Part shown: in pieces, positions 36,064-48,300 of the stretch
Position numbering within the stretch: the first letter of the stretch is position 1
Layout of the letters: each line of letters starts with the position of its first letter
Assembly: GCA_963565915.1 (NCBI GenBank)
Contig: OY751493.1
Span: 2,046,001-2,110,000, forward strand
Origin: Entoloma clypeatum
Taxonomy: Eukaryota; Basidiomycota; Agaricomycetes; Agaricales; Entolomataceae
Direction: 5' to 3'
Length of the DNA stretch: 64,000 nucleotides
Made by a program: the position numbers and the translations under genes
Notes under the pieces: model-generated
What the model saw: the letters and a program-made list of their open reading frames with translations, nothing else
The model's database searches: none
What the model was told of the DNA's origin: nothing

Positions 36064-39000
36064 ATGTTGTAGGCTCTTCAGCTTTCCTGAAGGCGTGTAA
36101 CCCACATTGCTTTTCTTCTCCAGACCTCAAAATGGACAAGTTCGACCCCAGCAGCAACCGACGTTCATAGCCCCAAATCCAACTTTGGATGCACCTCCAT
36201 ATTTCAACATGGACTCCACGCAAGCTGCCAAGCAGATGGCCGCCCTATCAGCTGCCAGCCAGGCAAGGATTGCAAATACCCGGCCCGCTCCCCTTGTCAA
36301 TCTTTCGAGTGGAACAAATTCGGGGTCATCCCTCAGCGGAATTAATCCTCCCAGTTATCCAGGGGCTAACAACCACGATCTCTCCCCTGTTGCACAGGTG
36401 TTGTCTAGTCACCGTGTAACCTCATCGTCCAATCCGGCGACGTTCATCGATCCCTCGATGTCCCATCAGAATTCTGCGTCCCGACAACCCAATCATGCCA
36501 CTTTGAAACAACGTCAGCAAAACTTTTTGCACGGCCTTGCCAATGTGATGGCCGCACGTGGAACACCCTTGCCGCCTGCACTCACTGGGGTGCCTACCCC
36601 CAATTACGATCCAAACACGTCATATTGGAAGAGCTTGGAGGTTTCTCCTGACGTCGGACACTTTCGATTAGCAGGAAAAGATATCAATCTTTTCAAGCTC
36701 TGGGGATCCGTGCTCCAAAGTGGAGGTGGCCATGCGGTATGATGTTGCTCATCTGATGTTGATTAATTTGCTAACTTTCCCTCGTGGAGATTTCTGCTAA
36801 CAATGGATGGGGTGCCATCATCACACAGTTTGATCTTCCAGATGATATTGCACAAGAGGCCCCGAATGTCGGCACCACATCGGTCACTCACACAATCGCC
36901 CACTATTACATGGCACTATTATATCCTTTTGAACAATATTACAAGAATAATATACAGGAGCAGCAGAAAAAGGCGCTGGCTGCTTCTAGGCAGCTTAATA
37001 GTACACAAGGTTCACAGCCATCGACAACATCAGGGCGCTCGACACAAGGAATTTCAGGTGGTACACAACCCGCCCAGACGTCACGGGGAGTAACGAATAA
37101 TCTGTCGGCGTCAACGAACACCGCTGCTGGAGGCATCCAATCACCTATGAATGGAAGCTCACAAACGCAGCCGTCCTCTCACACTCCTCAACAATGGTCC
37201 ACACCAACTGGAACGAACCAGTCAAACTCCGTTGCCTCATTCGATAACGCTGACCATCCTCCGGATGACCTGTTTACCTCCGTTGGACATTCTTCCGATG
37301 CCAACGTCCTTGACCAAGAAATACAAGGCATTAAGAGAAAAATGGAGGACGAAGATCGAGATGGCAAGCGAACAAGACAGAAAACTGGTGAGTAGACAAA
37401 ATCTGACCATCTTATGCCTCCGACGTTCGTCTACCAACAGGATTGGAACTGTCAGACACACTCACAGTTTGTGTTTTTATCTATTTATAGAGTCAGTCTT
37501 GACTTAATTGTCCGATAGCAAAGTATTGTACCCGTCGTTGATCCGAGTTCCTCCGCCACGAATTCGGGGACTTCTGCCGCCACATCATCGGCGACAATGA
37601 CTTCACATCCTCGACCTCGGCAACAACCGTCCCGCCGCAAGATTGAATATGTACCATTAGCACACGAAGTGGAGACCTACGGCGGTCGCGACATGAAGCT
37701 GCTCGAGCATGAACTAGGAAGCTTACCGCAGCGCCGACCGATACGGGACATCAATGATTGGGGCACAGTCGAAATTGAGGCACTTACCATGTCTCTTCGT
37801 TCAAGATTATCATTTGAGTTGTCTTATGCATTAACGACCTTCACACTGCTGTCAACCATGCGCGGTCAAACACCTGGTTCAGGCTTTCCCATCTTCCAAT
37901 CTCCCGACCTTTTCGATGAAATGTTGGACCTCCTTGAAGACAGTGCTTTCGGTAACACTGAAGAAACAACGGAAATTGATCCTCCCCTCGTTATCTCGCG
38001 CATTGCTACCAACCGTGACCTGGTACACATGGTCTACGAGTCGCAGAGCCTTCCATTTTATGTGCTTTACCCGTCCCAGGGTTCAAAGGCCCCGAGTCTC
38101 GGTCCACGGCAGCGACCAGGTACTATTGTGTTGGCAATTATCAATATTATCCGCAATCTTTCCACTGTACCAGACAATCTAGAATTCATCGCTCGGCACA
38201 CGAGGCTCATCGACCTGATGCTCCGGATATGTGGCATTACACACGACAGCGCTGGCTCGCCTTCTCCAGCTTCTCATGTATTATCTCTTGGGGATTTGAT
38301 TGCCATCCGGAAAGACACATTGTATACCCTAACCAATATTGGTGGCAATGTTCGTCTGTCTACCTCTTCTACACATGTCACACTTCGAATCGCTAGCAGA
38401 GTCTTTCAATTGGTCTCATCCTACCTGATTGACCCAGTTGAATCCACCTCCCCGTTGGCTTGCGTTCAGCTGACTGGAATTCCGCCTAGTGGGAACATCA
38501 AACCACCTTTGCTCGCAGACGTCGCTTTAGATGTTTTCAGCCGACTCAGTCAAACCGATGCAAATAGACAAGTTTTTGCAGATTCGATACCTCAGGAAGC
38601 CCTTGTCTGCCTTTTCGAAGCACTTGTCCATCGACTCCCAGTGGTCGATGCTGATTTCCAACTAATGACCCGGGATATATGGCTAAGTTACCTAGAGAAG
38701 ATCATTATGGCCATCTACTCGTTAGCCTTCCTTTCACCTCCACCTGTCAAAGAACAGGTGAAGGCTAACCGTGTGCTGGGGTTCAAGTCAGTCATCTTCA
38801 GGATGATACAAAAATTCTTGACAACACCCAGCCCTGATGGCCGCAGTTGGTTCATGGTGTGTACCAGGAGGGCTATTGAAGCTATGAAAGTCTTAGACGA
38901 TGCAGGGGACTCCTTCGACACCTCCCAGTTCACCGTGCCGACAATGTCTTTCGGAATGGGATATTGTGACGTGGGCGATAAGGAAAGCGAGGCAGGTACA

Positions 39001-39117
39001 GGTCTCCTGGGAGGTCATCGAGACATTACTTGGGATATGTTGATGTTACGCGAGGTATATGGAGATGAGATCATGTTTGCGGAATTGGAGAGCCTTGCAA
39101 GGGTGAGTGTTGAATGA
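36064..39117 (+). CDS. SWI1: SWI/SNF subunit Swi1-like (ARID domain)
   Basis: Non-catalytic DNA-binding subunit of the SWI/SNF remodelling complex in the nucleus. I place the start at ATG 36064, a 5-base first exon (ATGTT) spliced by a 55-base intron (36069-36123) to PQNGQVRPQQQPTFIAPN; an internal ATG at 36209 (MDSTQAAKQM) is the fallback. The ARID domain runs about 36600-36960: YWKSLEVSPDVGHF, LAGKDINLFKLWGSVLQSGG, then after an intron NNGWGAIITQFDLPDD and HYYMALLYPFEQYYKNN. A Gln/Ser/Thr-rich linker follows, and then the large C-terminal helical domain in one exon (37597-39117: IEYVPLAHEVETYGGRDMK, INDWGTVEIEALTMSLRS). A perfect donor GTGAGT near the end (about 39103) means the true last exon may lie further on, overlapping the arrestin start. 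Confidence 0.83.
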
Positions 39118-39229
39118 ATACAAACGGTTTCGCGTTTCCGATTTGTAGTATATAACTCACTGTATGTATGTAGTATCATTATTCGCTTTTGGGATCACAA
39201 ATTGCTGGTGGCTGTGCCAGGTCACTTTC

Positions 39230-41265
39230 ATGTCAGAATCTCTTCCACCTCCCATCTACTCTCGGACAGATCCGGACGAGAGCCCTTCGACACTCCAGGA
39301 GAATATCTCAAGAGACCCTGAGATCCTCATCGTTCCAACAGGACATGCGCTCAACTTTCAGAAGGGCTTCTTGGGTGCGGATGGCGAGACTGCCGCGATC
39401 GAGGGAGAGTTACAAATAAAAGGGACTGGACAAGATCGATGGTCGAAAGTGTAAATGTACCTTGTCATCTGGGCCAGCGATCTTCTAGTTGATTAATCCT
39501 TCATAAATGCAGGACCGTGACTTTGCGGACAGTCGAGACCGTCGATGACCAGGAGGTTGAGCTAGGCTCATCTGAGGTCGTTCTGCTCTCCGTAGCATGC
39601 GCTGATCCGGCACCTTGTTATTCGTCCTTACCATTTGCGATTCCGCTCACGCCAGACACTCCGCAATCGATCAAAACCTCACATTCTTCTCTATCTCACC
39701 ACTTGACCGCAACCCTTTACCCTTTCGACGCTGCTTTGCCGCCAATTTCTAGAACCCTTACCGTCCACACCAAACGATATACGTCTCATAGTCACACCCT
39801 TCTCGTGACTCCAGAAATATTCAGGCTGGATCGACCGAGCGGCGTTGAGATCGAAATTCCTCGTGCAACGTTCCAAGTCGGTGAATCCATTCCAGTCTAT
39901 GTCACGGTACCGCCTCCTCCAAGAGAAGTAGTCATCAACGAAGGTTGGAGACTACGGAACGTTCGAGTGGAACTCGTGCGCCTTGTAAAAATCAGACACA
40001 ATTTTGATCAGGGCTCCGAAATGCCCGCTTGGCAGGAGGATATATTTGAAGAAGATGCGGCAAAAGATGCATCGACAGGTGATGGACCCTCCACAATAAG
40101 CCCAGATCTATTGCCTCAGCCATCGTCGTCCAAGGCCTCTCCATTGCATCTATACTCTGACTCGACTCTTGGAACAACCATTGGACGGTCTGGGGCGTCG
40201 TGTCGTTTCCATTCCTCTCGCCCTGTCAGGTTGCGTTTTGTCCTGCATCAATCTTCATGCTCACCATACGACATCCCTATCAATCTCTTGAACGAAGACC
40301 ATAGATTTCAAGATAATGATGCGGATTGTCCATCCATCACGCAGCTCACTGTTCTCCACTCCATCACCTTTCAGCTCGCTATCAATGTCGCTTTTCTCAA
40401 TGTGATCACTCGCAGAGAACGTATCTCTGCTATCTCCATTCCTATTACGATAATTGCGCCGCCCGCGCCCCTACCAGAGGTTTCGCCTGAAATTGATATT
40501 GCCTATCAAAAGAAACACGACAAGCCTCCAATGAAGACTGTCCGACAGGATGAAGTAGATCACCCAGCTCCTAATTACTCTGAGGGAGAAGCAGGACCAA
40601 GTGGACTTCCTCCGAACAGCGCACCGCCTCCCTTCGAAGAGCAAGATGCACCGCCACCCTTTTGGCTCAATGAATGTCGAGCCTCGACCTCAACCAGACT
40701 GCCCTCCTTTCTGGAATCAGAATCGGAAATCATTATTCCGGAGGTGGATCAGGAAGTTTTGCATCCGCTGCTCCCTGACCCCATTATCACTGGCGAAGGT
40801 TCAGAATTTGGTTTTTTGTCCTCAGAGCAGTTCGATGGCCACAGTGAACCATTACAGCGAGAATTCTCTCCTCCTCCTTCCCTCGAGATGGCGGCACGAG
40901 ACACGGATGTAACATCACTAGCAGATATCTCCGAGCCCCAGCTCGCCATCGAGACATTGGGACTTGTAATTGATTCTGATGAAGCTGTAGGAGACGCGCC
41001 ATCATCGCCACCACCCCCACCCGCGATGGACGATCCCTCAGATCCGCCCCCATGCATTGATACAGATTTCAGCACACGAGACATGCCTTTGCAATCGCTC
41101 GCCACCGCCACAACTCCAGCGTCCACGTTAGCAACTGATGAGCTTCTGAGACCTGCCTCAGATCGGTCCCAACTTATAGAGTCCATAGACGGCCATGCTC
41201 CACCACCGTATTTAAATCCAGGACATCAGGAAAATGTTGCAAGGCCACCTCCCTATGTGGATTGA
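39230..41265 (+). CDS. Alpha-arrestin-like adaptor with C-terminal PPxY motifs
   Basis: Arrestin-related trafficking adaptor, the type that links membrane transporters to the Rsp5 ubiquitin ligase. The arrestin-N fold begins LNFQKGFLGADGETAAIEGE; an intron (about 39452-39512) leads to TVTLRTVETVDDQEVEL. Arrestin-C sequence: RDPSGVEIEIPRATFQVGE-like (about 39830-39890), WRLRNVRVELVRLVKIRHNF and HSITFQLAINVAFLNVIT. A long acidic, proline-rich tail follows. Two PPPY motifs (PPPYLN and PPPYVD) lie in the last 20 or so residues, where Rsp5 WW domains would bind. The start MSESLPPPIYSR follows the preceding gene closely. Substrate transporter unknown. Confidence 0.83.
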
Positions 41266-41469
41266 CCAGAATGTCCTCACAATGTACTTTGGAGCAACAT
41301 TCTTAATGATGCATACGTTCCTTCGTGTCAAATTTCCGAGCCATCCGTCATTCGCATTGTCAAGCATATTATGAAGGTTGTCAGAGTAGGCAGAAAATGA
41401 GGATATATATAAGAAGGAATGAGAAGGAAAGCATGAAAAGTCATGAAAGGATGTCTACAATGAAGATGT

Positions 41470-42460
41470 TTAACAATTACAAGCATCCTTTGATTTGTTT
41501 GCATTCTCGTCGAGATTCACACTAGCGACTTGCCCAGAACCGTTTGCACGGGCATTTGCAGTGCCCGGTCTAGTAGCCCCACGGGTTGCAGCCAGTATAT
41601 GTTCGATTGGGATTTTCTTGGCTGCAAATCATGGCACTTTGGGCAGGCGGGTTTTGACGATTGCAAAGCACGTACCGATTTCAGTGAAGATATCAACAAT
41701 GCCTTCTCCGGTCTTTGCACTTGTTTCAAAGAAGAGTAATCCGGCTTCTGTCGCATATGCCTGCGCTTCTTCTCTAGGCACTTGACGCAGACCTTGAGGC
41801 TCGCCTGTGGACGATGCAGCAGCTTCCCCCGGGGTCGCTGTCGCATCGTCTGCTTCGTCTTCTGATTCCGAGGGAGAAATTGCACTGGCTGAAGATGCAG
41901 GAGTCTGAACGAGGTCGACTTTGTTGCCAGCCAAGGCGATGACGATATTTGGGTTTGCTTGTCGCTGAAGCTCTTTCACCCAGGATTTTGCCTTCTCAAG
42001 ACTACTTGCTTTTGTGACATCGTAAACAACTACTGCGGCCTGAGCATTACGATAGTACATGGGCTGTGTTATTGATTTAAGACAGGCAACGGTAACATAG
42101 TGATTTGCTTAACGCACCGCGAGTGAATGAAAACGCTCTTGTCCAGCTGTGTCCCAGATCTCATATCGCAGGACGCGGTCTTCAAGACGACATTTCTGGG
42201 TAAGGAATGCAGCGCCAATGGTGGGTTCTTTGTTGGCTTGAAATTCGTTTGAAACCTAGGCAACGTTGAGTGGGAAGGAAAGTGGACGGCAAAGCATATG
42301 AACATACGAATCGAAGCACCACTGAAGACTTGCCAACCGCAGCTTCGCCTGCCATGTTGGTAGGTGAGTTCAATATCCAAAGGTGAGATTCATACTTACC
42401 CAAGAGAACCAATTTGACCTGAATCGACTTATCCACAGAACCAGAGGCGGAATCAGACAT
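41470..42460 (-). CDS. Rab5-type GTPase (Vps21/Ypt5) with internal acidic insert
   Basis: Small GTPase that controls early endosome fusion. Spliced exons give [19 protein letters not shown] (P-loop), [15 protein letters not shown] (switch I, Rab5-type), [15 protein letters not shown] (switch II), GNKVDL (G4) and ETSAKTG (G5). Between G4 and G5 is an insert of about 40 residues rich in S, E, D and A ([20 protein letters not shown]), much longer than in standard Rab5. The C-terminus ends SKDACNC, a CxC prenylation motif. Start ATG at 42460, stop TAA at 41470. Introns split the P-loop, the switch region and the C-terminal tail. Confidence 0.9.
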
Positions 42461-42551
42461 GTTGTAAGAAGGAAGACGGGGTTGCACTGTTTGTTTCTTG
42501 TTTGTCTTGCCTTGGTACCAATAGTGCAAAGTATTGCAAGTACTCAACCAA
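42461..42551. promoter_or_regulatory. Divergent promoter, Rab5 / acyl-CoA synthetase
   Basis: Ninety-one bases between the start codons of opposite genes. A CCAAT sequence is at 42518-42522 on the plus strand. Confidence 0.4.
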
Positions 42552-45200
42552 ATGTCGACTTTTACTCCAACTCCCGCCAGCATCCCTCCTCCAGCCGCCG
42601 TTTTACGATTCAAGCATGTCGACAGCATCCCTGTCAACAAGCATCCCTTGGTACGCAGCCGAGCATGGATACCCATCTTTACTGATCTCCAGCATCGTCA
42701 GAATCCCGTCGAGTTTATCCTACGCGCTGCCCAGATATACCCCGATAAGATTGCTCTCGCACACCCCAACGTAGAGCATCCTGTCTTCTATTCTTTTGCC
42801 GTCTGGTCAGCTTTATCTTCTGCCCTCCGGACCTCACCCTAACTCAAGATAGGACACAACGCGTACAGAACCTTGCATATGCGTTGATAAAAGCTGGTAT
42901 TCAGCCAGGAGATCGCGTTGCAGTTATTGCCCCTAACTCGTGAGTGTTCAGTCCCGTACAAATTTACATGTGTGTTCACCCGTGCATTGTGTCGAGACCA
43001 CTGATAGCAGGTATGTGCCAGTCAATTTCCCGCTCATTTTCTTACATTCATCTTCAGATGCACACTTCGGTGTTCTTGCTGCCAGAGCCGTTATCACTCC
43101 TATCAACACGCGGCTCAAACCGCATGAAGTCGCGTATATCTTGGAGCATAGTGGCTCCCGCCTGATACTCGTCGATTACGAATACACCCATCTGATCCAG
43201 GGAACTAACATTCCCTTTATAGCCTCCAATGATACTGGGAGGGCTGACGACCCTTATGAAATATTCCTCAGCAACGGTCGGCAATTTAGCAGAGAGAGAG
43301 GTTGGCCTGGGCTGGAACCCCACGTCGACGAAAATTCGCCATGCGCACTGTGTTATACGTATGTTCCATTATCCCACTTTCGGAACCGTCCTCAACACAT
43401 TCTGTTTGCTTTTTGCAGTTCCGGTACCACAGGGAAAGTGTGTCGCCATGTCTAGCGTTTTGATCCGATGAGATTCTTAAGAAATCCTACTTAGCCCAAA
43501 GGGGTCCTTACTTCACTTCGAGGTGTGAATTTCTCAGTGTAAATCTTGCGTGAACATCTCTAATGTTCTCCAGGCTCGTATTTAGCAGCCGTCGCAAATG
43601 TGTTTGAAGGACAGTAAGATAAATCCCCAACGAACGTTATTACCCTTCCTCACGTCACTGAAGGATCAACCGAGAATCGATCTACCTCTGGTATAGCATA
43701 TTCACACCAACAATCCTCCATTTACAACTCCGTCACAGGATTCTCCCAATGTTCCATGCAGCTGGGTGGACTTTTCCATGGGCCAATGTCTTTGCTTTTG
43801 CATCCCAAGTAGGCCATTGCTTTGACTTACCCTCAAGTCACTCATTGCATAATTCTCAGATCACATTAAGAACAGTCGATTTTACCGACATATGGAACCA
43901 CTTTCTGCATTCTGGTGTGACACATTACTGTGGTGCACCCACAGTCCAGGTTTGCTTCGTAAAGTGTTTGACAAAAAAATAACCTTTCCCACCAATGCTT
44001 CAGATTGGGGTTATTAATCATCCCTTAGCCAGAAAGCCACCACAACCCATCAAGGCCATCATAGGTTTGTTTAAATGCATGTTTCTTCACCTGCTAATTT
44101 ATAAGCATGGATAGCGGGGTCGGCTCCGACCGCCCATCTAATCGGAGAACTAGAGAAGAGAAGCATAACCGTGATACATGTTTATGGTTTAACGTGCGTC
44201 CCTTCATCTTCACTTATGACGAGAACAAAAGGTCTATCAATTTAGCGAGGTAAACAGCGCGAAGCTTTTTCGGGACAAATCACTTTCATGTCTTGCTTCT
44301 TTTAGACTTATGGTCCCTTCACGCGAAATTACGAACAAACTAACTGGACATCCTTGTCTCTAGAACAGCGCTCGAAACTCATGGCTAGGCAAGGTTTCTC
44401 TTTCGCAACAGCTCAAGATGTCAGAGTCGTCTACCAATCAGAGACCAATGATTTGGTTGATGTTCCAAGAGACGGGAAAACAATCGGCGAGATCGTGGTC
44501 AGGGGGAACATAGTCATGAACGAAGTCAGCCACATTTCGCGCGCAGTCTATCTTCCCCTTTACCCTTCTCCCTTCAGTACTTCAATGATCCCGAGGCGAC
44601 TAGCAAAGCCTTCAGAGGTGATGTTTTCAGATCAGGGGACCTGGCAGTCATGCACCCCGATGGCGCTGTTGCAATTGTTGACAGGAGTAAGGATATCATT
44701 ATCTCTGGCGGAGAGGCAAGTAAAGTTATCTCTTGGAACAATGGTCTAGTCATTGACTGTATCTTGGGAAAAGAATGCATCAAGCGTGGCTATCGAACAA
44801 GGCTTGTTTGGTTTATTGTGTTTTGAACGATTGTCGGGGTTAACATCTTCTCCCGCAGAACTTGCGACTCACCCACACGTCCTTGAGGTTTCTGTCATCG
44901 CCCGAGCTCACGCAAAATGGGGCGAACGCCCCATGGCATTTGTTGTTTTGCATCCACATCATGCATCTCAATGGATAGATAAACACCACGATTTTGCGAA
45001 CGAACTGAAAGAACACGCGAAAGCTAGACTGCCTGGATTTGCTCGTCCTGAATGGGTCAAGGTTGTCCCAGAGTTGCCTGTATGTTTTTTCTCTCGCAAC
45101 TTAGTACCACACACATTCACCCTCACCATTCTGATAACAGAAAACTGGCACGGGTAAGATCTTGAAAACCGAGCTGAGAGAAGTGTCAGCAAAATTATGA
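42552..45200 (+). CDS. Peroxisomal AMP-forming acyl-CoA synthetase (PTS1)
   Basis: ANL-superfamily enzyme that activates a carboxylic acid with ATP and CoA. The core motif TSGTTGKPKGV is split by an intron at about 43437-43496 and rebuilt by splicing. Other family motifs: RVAVIAPNS, ARAVITPINTRLKPHEVAYI, MFHAAGWTFPW, VIHVYGLT, GEIVVRGN, RSGDLAVMHPDG, DRSKDIIISGGE and GKILKTELR. The protein ends SAKL: the last three residues AKL form a peroxisomal targeting signal type 1. Start ATG 42552 (MSTFTPTPASIPPP). Many introns of 50-60 bases. The substrate could be a short or medium chain or aromatic acid; fungal relatives of this type occur both in fatty-acid use and in other acid pathways. Confidence 0.87.
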
Positions 45201-45388
45201 TGACAAGGTCACACATAGAACCTCAACATATGTTATTAGTGCTTTGGATCTGAGTTAGAGGCTAGGAGAGGCAGAGGCGAGAAGGATTAACATTTGTCTA
45301 TTGCACACAGCAATGATACATTATGCATCGTGACATAGAAAAGAATGTCCTGTGTGTCATAAATATACTGCTTAATGTTCAGGGGAAT

Positions 45389-48300
45389 CTACTGCAACAT
45401 GCTAGGACAAAGTTTGAGTATGCGGAAAGAACCTGCATTTCGTTCACAAATGTATATTTCGTCATCCTTCCGTCCAAGGAATAAGACTTCGTCATGGGAG
45501 TCTAGCTCCCCATCTCCCAAAGAAAAGTCTGTCCTGCTTGCAGGACTTTTTGCTGATCCATCGATCTTTTTTCCGGCATGCCCAGGCCCACCTTGGCCCT
45601 TGTACGTTGGGATGTTGGAGGAAGATGCCGAAGAACTTGAAAGTGGTGTTCCAATTTTCCAAACAAACGGTGACCGCCTATTGATGTTGGAGAGGGGAGG
45701 GGCGAACTGAGGCAAAACGGTCCTCGATTCATCGGCAGGCTTGAGTAGAGCGTCATGCAAATCTACCGCCTCCAATCCGCCTCTGCGCATGGCAATCAGC
45801 ACAGCACGGTCTTGGACGTCCACAGCTTCCAGACGCTTGATATCCCCCATCTTACCAGCCAAGAGCGACGATTGAGGTCCTTTATCAGAATCATCAGAGC
45901 TCCAAACGAAACGTCCCTTGAGGACAGATCGGCCTCTGGCGTCGACGATAGCAGTGCTGTGTCCCCCCCGAGAAGAAAAAAATAAAGCGGGCGGACCAAA
46001 ATGCCGCGGTTGACAAAGGAGTGAAACTGGGGGAAGAAGAGGTTTATCCGAATCATGGATAAACATTGTCGCCAGTGTAGAAGAAGGGTGAGGTGGAGCG
46101 CGGAAGGGATGGGTGGGGTCCACACTCTGTAATCTGAGATCCTTCAACAGCATGTATTCATCGTCTTCTTCGCGCCGCACGGGAAGATCTGGAGGAAGCA
46201 AGCCATCCTTGTACCAAGCTTGCATCAAACTCGCCTTCCATGGTCCTATCGCCAGTGAGAGTCAAAATCAGCACGGAGACTACAGAATACATATGGCGTA
46301 CCGTGTATAACGCCTTTGGGGTCGCGATAACACCAACGAGACGGGGGAGTGGGGACAGGAATCGGTAATCCTGGTGGGGAGAATTGAACTTGTGTCAAAT
46401 CCGAGCCTCCGTCTTCAGGCTCAAACTCGGCCCGATATTTCAAAAACGTCCCGTATGTCGGAGGAATAATGTACTCATCTGCGATTGAGGCAAGAGGAAA
46501 TTTGGGCGCAAAGCCTAATTGTTGGAATGTCGTATAAGGACCCATGTTCGCCATCGCCACTGACGCGAGCTCCTCGAAATGAGCAACCGTGGATGGGGCG
46601 GATTCATTGGGCGTGTTCAATGTTTCCTGAGGTGCGTTCGGATGCTCAGCCGGGACAAGAGGCGGGGTTCGTGAGCGTCCAGATCCGTCGTTAGTTGCGA
46701 CAGCGACTGACACTCCAATGCTGACATTGACGTTCGCAGCGTCTTCTGTCAATGCGACGTCGGAATCATTTGGCAGCTCGCCCGCTCGCACTTCCCGTGC
46801 TCGCCGCCTTGCTGCTCTCCGTTCCGCTCGGCCTATTCTGACCTCGCGCACTCTGACCGTAGCCGGTTCAAGGCCGAAAACGTTCTGAGAAAAGACTAGA
46901 AATACTTCCACAAGGTCGTCGCCCTGCAACTGAAGCTCTAGCGATCGAGGCGAATCCGGGAGGATAAAAGTCCGTGAAAGACCCAATGCCGTGCGATAGG
47001 TGCCTGCAAATAGCTCGACCTTTTCGCCGTTCTCACCGCATAATATGGCAAGGAAACTGCCAAGGGTTAAAATTTGAGATGTTCCCTGTAAAGCGAAGAA
47101 CTCACCTTTTCTTCACGGTTTCCACAGCTTTTACCATCAATGCACCCTTGGTGCCAGGGAGTTTGACATACTCCAATTTCGGCGGCGGGGCATGAGGGGT
47201 GAGAGGATTGGAGGAAACTCTTTTGGCGCTGTCAGCAGTGTCATGAGAGATAGATGTAGGTAAATCGGGTCGTTCGTCTGATCTTCTGGCCGATAATGCA
47301 TTCGTAATCATCCGGGGAATGAAACGTGATGAGCGAGACGATTGCGAAGAAGGGATGGAGGGGGCAGCGGTTTCAAGTACGTCCGGGAAAGTTGTCGTTG
47401 GTCTTATCAGATCGTGCGGCGAAGGTGATGGTCGATGTCCAGTAACATGATGAGAAGACTGAGTGGATCGGAATGATTGAGACCGCGAAAATTGAGGTGG
47501 AAGAAGATCCGTAGATGGTGGGGCGCTGGCTGGAACAGAAGACGAGGATTCCATGGGGTCGGCCAGAGAACCACCTAGTAAGACGGACCAGCGTCGGCGG
47601 CGCCGGGGTGAGCGGTCAGGGTTACTGGTGCGACTCTCTAAAGTCCTCGGGCTGGGTGGTTCTACCTCTGGGGAAGATCTTAAGAAGATGGGCTCCTGGG
47701 GTCGTCTGGTCCCCAAAGGCGGGAGTTCAGGTATCCTAGACTCGAGCAAGGCCTGTGCCAGACTGATGTCACCGTCACCCTCATCGTCGTCGTCGTCGGT
47801 AGGGCCGAAAGGGGTTTCGGGGTCTTGTAACTCGTCTGCTGTGCGTACGCTCCGTACCGGGGAATGAGACAGTGCTTGCCGGAGGGTCAGCAGAGTGGGA
47901 GTAGGTGATGGTTCCGGTGGAACGACAGGATTCGTAGGGAGCGACAGGGTGAGGTCCAAATTCGAGGGTCGATGCCTTCTCGTAGAGCTCATGGATGTGG
48001 GCGCTGGGGTAGTCTGAGGGGAAGCTATGATGGGTTGTGCTCCGGGAACAGAATTTGAGGCGGGAAAAAAGGTAGCGCTGGTGCGTTCATCGAGAGCTTG
48101 GCTGCCGCTGGAGCCCGCTGCAACAATGTCGATTGCTTCTTCGTCGCTGGAGTCGGCCCAATCCGTTTTTAAGTCTGAATGAGAGTCGGCGTCGTTGCGG
48201 GAAGGGGGTGGTGCCAATACGTTGCCGACAGAGGAGGTGGCGAGAGATGGATTGAAAGAGACGGCGGAAGACTGTGAGCGGAGTGGAGGCGTATCTGCGG

